Below are positions 50,635-57,000 of a stretch of DNA of 59,998 nucleotides, one piece after another. Source of the stretch: Verrucomicrobiaceae bacterium (GTDB lineage: Bacteria; Verrucomicrobiota; Verrucomicrobiia; Chthoniobacterales; Chthoniobacteraceae); NCBI GenBank assembly GCA_005791535.1, contig SXWH01000115.1:1-59998 (forward strand), written 5' to 3'. The notes beneath the pieces are model-generated. The model saw only the letters and a list, made by a program, of their open reading frames with translations, searched no databases and had not been told where the DNA came from. Every line of letters begins with the position of its first letter. Positions within the stretch are counted from its first letter, which is position 1. Position numbers and translations under genes: made by a program.

Positions 50635-51690
50635 ATGCGCATCTTCCTCTCACTCCTCGCATTCGCGACATGCGCGCTTGCTGGCGAACTGGAAATCATC
50701 GCGGGCGGCGGAAAATTGGACGCCAACGGACGCGCAACAGAATGCCGGCTACGCGAGCCGTTCGCCGTGGAGTTCACACCCGACGGAAACATGATCATCG
50801 TGGAAATGGTCTCGGGGAACCGCGTTCTGTCAGTGGATAAAGCGGGCATGCTCACCGTGATTGCGGGCACCGGAGAAAAGGGATTTGCGGGCGACGGAGG
50901 CCCGGCAACCGCGGCTCAATTCAACGGAATCCACAACCACGCAATCGCGAAAAATGGCGACATTTTCCTCGCCGACTCGTGGAACTTCCGGATTCGCAAA
51001 CTGACCGCAGATGGTCGTCTGACTACATTTGCGGGCACGGGCAAAAAGGCATTCGGTGGCGACGGAGGACCCGCGGTGAATGCGGATTTTTCCACGCTAA
51101 TCCAAATCGCTCTCGACCCGGCCGGGGAGAACATTTTCGTAGCGGATATCGACAACCGTCGTGTCCGCAAAATCGCGCTTAAAACCGGCATTGTCACGAC
51201 CGTCGCAGGCAATGGCCAGCGCGGAGTCCCGGCCGATGGAGCGTCTGCAACTGACGCTCCGCTCGTGGATCCCCGGGCCGTCGTGCCAGCCGCGGACGGT
51301 TCATTCTACATCCTGGAACGAAGCGGCAACGCACTGCGCTTTGTGGATGCATCCGGAAAAATCCGGACAGTGGCCGGAAATGGAAAGGCTGGCCTTTCAG
51401 GTGATGACGGTCCCGCGATCTCGGCGACTCTGAACGGACCAAAACACGCCTGCATGGATCGCGACGGAAGCGTGATCATTGCGGACGCGGAAAACCATGT
51501 CGTCCGACGCTACGATCCGAAGTCCGGCATCATCTCACGCGTCGCAGGCTCCGGGAAGAAAGGCGCAACCATTGCCGACTCAGCGCTCACCAGTGAACTG
51601 GCCCGTCCGCACGGCGTAACCGTTGCCGCGGACGGTGCGCTCATCATCACTGACAGCTACAACGACCGCATCTTGCGCCTCAAACACTGA
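50635..51690 (+). CDS. Exported NHL-repeat beta-propeller protein
   Basis: The product has 351 residues from ATG 50635 (MRIFLSLLAFATCALA, signal peptide). At least five NHL-type repeats are visible, each with VIAGTGEKGFAGDGGPATAAQF-like lines (TFAGTGKKAFGGDGGPA, TVAGNGQRGVPADGA, TVAGNGKAGLSGDDGPA, RVAGSGKKGATIADSA) followed by VADIDNRRVRKI-type strands. It should fold as a six-bladed propeller in the periplasm or outside. Function (lactonase-like, binding or structural) cannot be assigned. It starts 13 bp after prfB. Confidence 0.85.
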   Translation: MRIFLSLLAFATCALAGELEIIAGGGKLDANGRATECRLREPFAVEFTPDGNMIIVEMVSGNRVLSVDKAGMLTVIAGTGEKGFAGDGGPATAAQFNGIHNHAIAKNGDIFLADSWNFRIRKLTADGRLTTFAGTGKKAFGGDGGPAVNADFSTLIQIALDPAGENIFVADIDNRRVRKIALKTGIVTTVAGNGQRGVPADGASATDAPLVDPRAVVPAADGSFYILERSGNALRFVDASGKIRTVAGNGKAGLSGDDGPAISATLNGPKHACMDRDGSVIIADAENHVVRRYDPKSGIISRVAGSGKKGATIADSALTSELARPHGVTVAADGALIITDSYNDRILRLKH

Positions 51691-51745
51691 CCGGCTTCAA
51701 TTCATATACTGGAACTTCCGTCAATGCTGCCTGCGGGAATCATTT

Positions 51746-54358
51746 TCAGCGGGGCGGTTTCGGGTCGGGAGCAGTCACTGCCGCGAAGGTAAGCGTAAAC
51801 GTCGCGCCGGCACCTCCTTCCGATTTGAGCTCCGCGGATATCCGGCCCGCCATCATACCGATCAGGCGCAGGCCGAGTGAATTGGACCGCGACACATCGA
51901 AATCCGGCGGCAACCCCACGCCATCGTCACTCACTGTGAGTCTAACGCGTCCATCTTCGGCGGTTGCGAGACGGATGGTTATCTGTCCGCCTTGTCCATC
52001 GGGAAACGCATGTTTGATGCTGTTGGAGATCAACTCATTCACGATGAGCGCAAGCGGGATCACTGAACCGGGAGGCAATTCCACCGAGTCTGCGTGAATT
52101 TCGAAACTTACGCGAAGGTCTGCGGATCCAAAACTCCGCATGAGTCCCGGTACGAGCCTGCGAAGTAATGCACCGAGATCGAGACCTGCGAGAACTTCAG
52201 CCTCGTGTAGCATCTCGTCGGCAAGTGCCATCGTCCGAATGCGCTGCTGGCTGTCCAGAAAAGCCATTCGCAAGTTCGGGTTTTGATACTCAGTGGCCTG
52301 GATACTCAACAGGTTCGATACCATTTCGAGGTTGTTCTTAACGCGATTGTGAATCTCCTGCATCAGCGCATCTTTCTCGTGGAGGGAGGCGGCAATGAGT
52401 TCCTCGGCGCGCCTGCGTTCCGCGATTTCGGCGGCGAGACGTGCGTTCGTTTCGCGGACGGAGGCGTTCATTCTAAACTGCCACAGCGCTGCCGAAGCGT
52501 GGGATGCAGCAGATGAGAGAAAATCGATCTCATCCTGCGTGTAATCGCGCACCTCACGATCAATTGCGTAGAGCACGCCCAGCACGACACCGTGGGCCTG
52601 CATAGGAACACCCGCATAAGCGTGCATGCCAGATTGTTCGAGAAGCGGACTGGCTCCAGCCGGGTCCTTCCGGATATCCGGGGTGATAATGGGTCGCCGT
52701 GTATCCACGATTTTTCGGGAGGCGCCTCCCCTGCGCCGGACAAGTTGCGCTCCAGCCTGCGCAGGCTGGCCAGGAACGGTGGTTGCGGAGACGGAAAATG
52801 ATTCCGTTTCAGCATCCCACAAAACGACGCTCGCACCGGTTGCAGGAACGAATCTTGTAATCGTTTCCGCGATGCGGTTGAGCACGGACTGCAGATCCTC
52901 CGCTCGATTGATGGCAGCTTCGAGTTCGGAAAGCGCTGCCTTCCTTTCCTGCGCAAGAGCCAACTTCCGCTCCACTGCGAGTCTTTCGCTGCTCTCAATA
53001 CACTGGGCTACCATCTCCGCGATGGACTGGGAAAAATCGAGTTCAGCCTGCGTCCATTTTCTCGCTGGTCCGCAGTGTTCAAACGAAACAATTCCGTGCA
53101 TGCCTCCTTTGTGCCAAACGGGCACGTCAAGCAGTGATGTGATTCCGAGCGGCGCGAGATACTTGACCGTGAATTCCCGGGTGTCTTCGCAAACCTGCGC
53201 ATCATCAGCAACAATCTGCGTCATTCGGGCAATCGCCTTGAAGTATGCGGGAAACCGGTCGGCGGACAACTTGATCTCCTCGTTACTGATAGCCTCACTC
53301 GACATCGTGCGAAGGAAGCGACACGTCAGTTCGCTACCGCCAGCCGAGGTGGCCCAGTAGCTGACCCGCGCAACGCGGATTGCGTCGCCGGCTGAGCGAA
53401 GGCACTCGCCAATCGACGCGGCAAAGTCCGATTTGTCGAGCTTGGCTAGTTCGAACAGGATGTGTTGCAACTTCAATGCTTCACGCGTGCGCTGCTGTTC
53501 ATCCAGTTCCGCGCGGCGGCGCCATTCCTGGGCTTCCTCCAATTCGAGTGTCCGTTCCATCACCCGGAGTTCCAGAGTCTTGTTAAGGTCGGCAACGGCC
53601 CGTTCTGCTTCAGCGCGTTTTGCAAGCGCATCGAGGAAATATACGAAAACGAATGCCGAAATCGCAGCAAGGCGGAATACCCGCGACAACGGATGAAGGA
53701 CCGCTGAGAATTCGCCGCGCATCGCCATATCCGCGATGTTCAAAAAATCCCAAAAGAACAGGAACATCAAAGCAAGGCCCACGACCCTGCGGATGCCTCC
53801 AGGGGCATATCGGGCCGTCAGGACGGCGGCCCATGCAGTGAAAAACGCCGCGGCAATGTGGAATACCGAGTTACACCAGACGCTCGCGAATCGTGCGTCC
53901 GGATTGGATTCCGCAAAAGTCCGCCACCACCAGAATGTGCCTGCGTAGCACAAAGCAGTAATCACAACACCCGTCCTTAGGAATCCCGATACTATGACAG
54001 CGTTGCCGAACATCGATCGCATGAAACCGGCGGCGATTACCACTTGGGAGAAGCATCCAAGTGCATGCTCGAAAGGCGGGAAAAGCGGCCGCAGCACGCG
54101 CGTTTCGCCCGCATTCCTGAGTGCGACGATTTCAATGACGAGCGAGAAAATCTCCCGTCCAAGCGCAACGCAAAATCCCCACCTCAGAAGTTCCTCGGAG
54201 TTGCGCAGGTGTCGCCGCTGACGGAGAAGCGAGACCACGAGCAGTGTGATCCAAAGTAACATGGCGATGATTTCATCGACCACGACGTGATCGCCATCAT
54301 CGATCCCGCCGGTGAATTGCGAGATTATCTCAAACGGAAATCGTAACCAATCAGGCAT
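51746..54358 (-). CDS. Membrane sensor histidine kinase (two GAF domains, HisKA_2)
   Basis: The 870-residue protein has about seven membrane helices in the first 240 residues (LLWITLLVVSLL to ISAFVFVYFLDALA), then a coiled coil (240-285). Two GAF-like domains follow (about 290-440 with LGITSLLDVPVWHKGGMHGIVSFEH, and 480-630 with HAYAGVPMQAHGVVLGVLYAIDREV). A HisKA_2 dimerisation domain carries phospho-acceptor H670 in EIHNRVKNNLEMVSNLL, and an HATPase_c domain has N774 and DDGVG (811-815). No receiver or response-regulator gene is next to it. The start codon lies inside a hairpin. Confidence 0.93.
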   Translation of the reverse strand: MPDWLRFPFEIISQFTGGIDDGDHVVVDEIIAMLLWITLLVVSLLRQRRHLRNSEELLRWGFCVALGREIFSLVIEIVALRNAGETRVLRPLFPPFEHALGCFSQVVIAAGFMRSMFGNAVIVSGFLRTGVVITALCYAGTFWWWRTFAESNPDARFASVWCNSVFHIAAAFFTAWAAVLTARYAPGGIRRVVGLALMFLFFWDFLNIADMAMRGEFSAVLHPLSRVFRLAAISAFVFVYFLDALAKRAEAERAVADLNKTLELRVMERTLELEEAQEWRRRAELDEQQRTREALKLQHILFELAKLDKSDFAASIGECLRSAGDAIRVARVSYWATSAGGSELTCRFLRTMSSEAISNEEIKLSADRFPAYFKAIARMTQIVADDAQVCEDTREFTVKYLAPLGITSLLDVPVWHKGGMHGIVSFEHCGPARKWTQAELDFSQSIAEMVAQCIESSERLAVERKLALAQERKAALSELEAAINRAEDLQSVLNRIAETITRFVPATGASVVLWDAETESFSVSATTVPGQPAQAGAQLVRRRGGASRKIVDTRRPIITPDIRKDPAGASPLLEQSGMHAYAGVPMQAHGVVLGVLYAIDREVRDYTQDEIDFLSSAASHASAALWQFRMNASVRETNARLAAEIAERRRAEELIAASLHEKDALMQEIHNRVKNNLEMVSNLLSIQATEYQNPNLRMAFLDSQQRIRTMALADEMLHEAEVLAGLDLGALLRRLVPGLMRSFGSADLRVSFEIHADSVELPPGSVIPLALIVNELISNSIKHAFPDGQGGQITIRLATAEDGRVRLTVSDDGVGLPPDFDVSRSNSLGLRLIGMMAGRISAELKSEGGAGATFTLTFAAVTAPDPKPPR

Positions 54359-54390
54359 GGAGGAGCGACATAATGCCGCTCCTCATGCCT
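54351..54390 (-). promoter_or_regulatory. Start-codon hairpin and 11-codon leader ORF of the histidine kinase
   Basis: The inverted repeat 54353-54367 / 54377-54390 (14 bp with one bulged base) contains the kinase ATG (54356-54358) in one arm. On the same strand a leader frame, ATG 54386 to TGA 54351, encodes MRSGIMSLLHA and overlaps the kinase start. RNA folding would hide the start, and leader translation could open it. The structure is seen in the sequence. Regulation is inferred. Confidence 0.5.
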
Positions 54391-54419
54391 AGCCAAATCC
54401 GGGCCACTAATCCACCGAA

Positions 54420-55508
54420 TTACTTCACCGTGAAATGGTACACTGTCGTACTCTTGAACGTTTCACCCGGCCGTAACACGGTGGACGGAAACGATGGCTG
54501 GTTCGGAGAATCGGGAAAATGCTGCGTCTCAAGACACAGGCCGGCGTGTTTCCCGTAGGTGCGACCGGATTTGCCGGCGACGTCTTTCAAATAATTGCCC
54601 GTGTAGAACTGAATGCCCGGCTCGGTGGTTGAAACGCGCATCAAGCGTCCGCTGGAAGGATCATGCAGTTCTCCCGCGAACGTGAGCTGGCCGGGGTTCC
54701 ATCCGTCGATAACCCAGTTGTGATCGAAGCCACCGCCGGGCGCGGAGGAGAGCGCGCCGATGTCTTTTCCGATTAACTTTGGCTTTGTGAAATCCATCGC
54801 GCCCTCAGCTGCGGCGAGGTTTCCAGTCGGGATGCTTCCCGCATCGACAGGCACAAATTTCGAAGCTGGGAGTTGGAGTTCATGACCTAGGATGTCCGCG
54901 CCCGAGCCGAGATTCCAGTAGGCGTGATTGGTAAGATTGAGCACGGTGGGACGGTCGGTCACAGCCTCGTAGTCGATCCGCAGTTCGTTGGAGTCGGTGA
55001 GTGTGTAAGCGACGGCCACGTCGAGTTTCCCCGGATAGCCCTCCTCGCCGTCCGGACTTGAGTAAGCGAGCTTTACGGTCGCGCCCTCGGCCGAAACGAT
55101 GCGCCAGTTCCGCTTGTCGAATCCCGATTTTCCGCCGTGAAGATGGTTCTCGCCATTGTTCGTCGCGAGCGTCCATTCGCGTCCGTCGATGGAGAATTTT
55201 CCTTTGGCGATGCGGTTCGCAAAGCGTCCGGCAATACACCCGAAAAATGGATGCGGCTTCAGCCATGGTTCGGGTTCATCAAAACCGAGCGTCACGTCGG
55301 CGAGTTTGCCGGTGCGGTCCGGCGCATGAACCTCGGTGATCGACGCGCCCCAGGTAATGACGCGAACGATGAGTCCGTTTTTGTTCGTGATGGTGACGCG
55401 CTCAACAGCGTCACCGTCGGCGGTTTTCGCGAATGGTTCCTTTGTCAAATTGGCATGCATGGTGGTGGTAGTGGCGATCATCGCCACAGCGAGAAATGGG
55501 CGGAGCAT
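54420..55508 (-). CDS. galM: Exported aldose 1-epimerase (mutarotase)
   Basis: The 362-residue protein has a signal peptide (MLRPFLAVAMIATTTTMHA) and the galactose-mutarotase fold: TITNKNGLIVRVITWGASITEVHAPDR, FFGCIAGRFANRIAKGKF, the histidine regions NGENHLHGG and LTNHAYWNLG, and the catalytic Glu region LCLETQHFPDSPN. It interconverts alpha and beta anomers of aldoses in the periplasm, consistent with sugars released by polysaccharide hydrolysis. The histidine kinase gene lies 61 bp downstream. Confidence 0.93.
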   Translation of the reverse strand: MLRPFLAVAMIATTTTMHANLTKEPFAKTADGDAVERVTITNKNGLIVRVITWGASITEVHAPDRTGKLADVTLGFDEPEPWLKPHPFFGCIAGRFANRIAKGKFSIDGREWTLATNNGENHLHGGKSGFDKRNWRIVSAEGATVKLAYSSPDGEEGYPGKLDVAVAYTLTDSNELRIDYEAVTDRPTVLNLTNHAYWNLGSGADILGHELQLPASKFVPVDAGSIPTGNLAAAEGAMDFTKPKLIGKDIGALSSAPGGGFDHNWVIDGWNPGQLTFAGELHDPSSGRLMRVSTTEPGIQFYTGNYLKDVAGKSGRTYGKHAGLCLETQHFPDSPNQPSFPSTVLRPGETFKSTTVYHFTVK

Positions 55509-55560
55509 GGCGCGGAAGTAGTCGATTCATGCACGGGGAACAAGTGGGATCCTCGTTGTT

Positions 55561-56481
55561 TCAAACCGGCCAGCGATAAACGTCCGCCGCATTCTGCGAG
55601 AAGTAACGCCGCGAGGCTGCTTCGCCCTTGGCGGCGTAGTAAGGGCGGACGATTCCCAAGACCTTCCCAAGAGTGGTGCCTCGATCCGAAACAGGCCAGT
55701 TACTGCCGAACACAACCCGCTTTTCACCAAACGCCGCCCACACTGCATCGAGAATCGGAAGATAGTAATCGGTGGAAGTGGGTGCCTCTCCGTGCGGCGC
55801 ATCCGCCTGCTCGGCGAGCGCACTTACTTTGCAATACACGTTTCCTCGCTCGCCAGCGGCACGGATTTGATCGCGCCAGGCAGCAGTGAGCTTTTTCGGG
55901 TCCCCTGCCCCGCCGACGTGATCGATTACGATGCGTAAAGCCGGAACTGCACCAGCGAGCGCGCGAACTCCGGCGAGGTACTCGCTCGGACCATTTAGAT
56001 CGAGCGTGAGGCCGGCATCCGCGAGACGGCGCATCGCATCAACATAGGCAGCTTCCTTTCCGCGCTCCATGAACTGCTTTCCCGAGACACGAATGCCACG
56101 GAATTTCGGGTTCGCGGAAAACCGCTTCAGATGCGCAGCAAAATCCGCGGAGAGCGGATCGAGATTGCCGACGACTCCGAGCAGGAAAGGATCACGCGCA
56201 GCGAGATCGATGAGCCATTGATTATCCTCCACCCAAGGACTCGCCTCGACCACGACCGTACCCCGAATACCCAGCGGCTCCGCCAGTTTACGGAAATCCG
56301 CCGGCCGCACCGTCCGGTAAAGCCATCGCTCATCCGGCGAAGGCCACGGAACACCCTGCGGACGCGAAGGATCGTAAAAGTGCGTGTGCGTATCCACGAT
56401 ACCGGCGTCGTCACCGGCGGCACATGGAGCGATTGCTGCGACGGCACCGGCGGTTCGGATGAACTCGCGGCGGGTGATCAT
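55561..56481 (-). CDS. Amidohydrolase-2 family protein (Tat-exported)
   Basis: The product has 306 residues from ATG 56481 (MITRREFIRTAGAVAAIAPCAA, a twin-arginine-like signal). The TIM-barrel metal motif DTHTHFYDP is present. So are GIRVSGKQF, VIDHVGG (the strand-5/6 metal and substrate region) and VFGSNWPVS (strand-8 region). This is the PF04909 family, which includes L-fuconolactonase and other lactone hydrolases, and a sugar-lactone hydrolase is the best guess. Its start overlaps the DUF1573 stop (ATGA), and galM follows after 52 bp. Confidence 0.88.
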   Translation of the reverse strand: MITRREFIRTAGAVAAIAPCAAGDDAGIVDTHTHFYDPSRPQGVPWPSPDERWLYRTVRPADFRKLAEPLGIRGTVVVEASPWVEDNQWLIDLAARDPFLLGVVGNLDPLSADFAAHLKRFSANPKFRGIRVSGKQFMERGKEAAYVDAMRRLADAGLTLDLNGPSEYLAGVRALAGAVPALRIVIDHVGGAGDPKKLTAAWRDQIRAAGERGNVYCKVSALAEQADAPHGEAPTSTDYYLPILDAVWAAFGEKRVVFGSNWPVSDRGTTLGKVLGIVRPYYAAKGEAASRRYFSQNAADVYRWPV

Positions 56482-56882
56482 TTCCGAATTCCGGGAACCG
56501 CACGGGGGATTTTTACAACGGCATTGCGCGGAGTTGTGACTTCGAGAATCAGCGTGGTCGGCGTATCGCCTCCCGACACTTCCACGACCACGGGTTTGAT
56601 GACCGGAGCCTCCTTGCCGCGCAGGTCGATCGCCATCTCCACACGACCGGATTCGCCGGGAGCGTAATCGCGTTTCTTCACGCGACCAATCGTGCAGCAC
56701 GCACAGCCTTTTTTGATATCGGTGATCGTCACCGGAGTTTTGCCCGTGTTCTTAAATGCGAAAGCGCCCCGGTAAACGCCGACGCCTTGCTGGTACGGCA
56801 CGGTCTCGCGGGTGGATTCCCACTTCAATCCGGCCTGGGATTTAAACGGCAGCAAACAAAGCAGAAACAGTGCGGCTTTCAT
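56478..56882 (-). CDS. DUF1573 family exported protein
   Basis: The product has 134 residues from ATG 56882 (MKAALFLLCLLPFKSQA, signal peptide). The longer frame upstream lies in the divergent promoter region. The core FAFKNTGKTPVTITDIKKGCACCTIGRVKKRDYAPGESGRVEMAI, in outline, is the DUF1573 immunoglobulin-like fold, with the Cys cluster CACC near the conserved position. It is probably periplasmic. Its role is unknown; it is coupled to the amidohydrolase by a four-base overlap. Confidence 0.85.
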   Translation of the reverse strand: MKAALFLLCLLPFKSQAGLKWESTRETVPYQQGVGVYRGAFAFKNTGKTPVTITDIKKGCACCTIGRVKKRDYAPGESGRVEMAIDLRGKEAPVIKPVVVEVSGGDTPTTLILEVTTPRNAVVKIPRAVPGIRK

Positions 56883-57000
56883 CTTCCCGCGGAATATCTG
56901 CTCCGGACGCGTTTGTCGAAAGCTTTGGATCCCGCCTGCCGGCTTGAAATGCAGGATTGAAATTGCCCTGTCCCCGCCTCTACTTTGGAGCCTCACCCAA

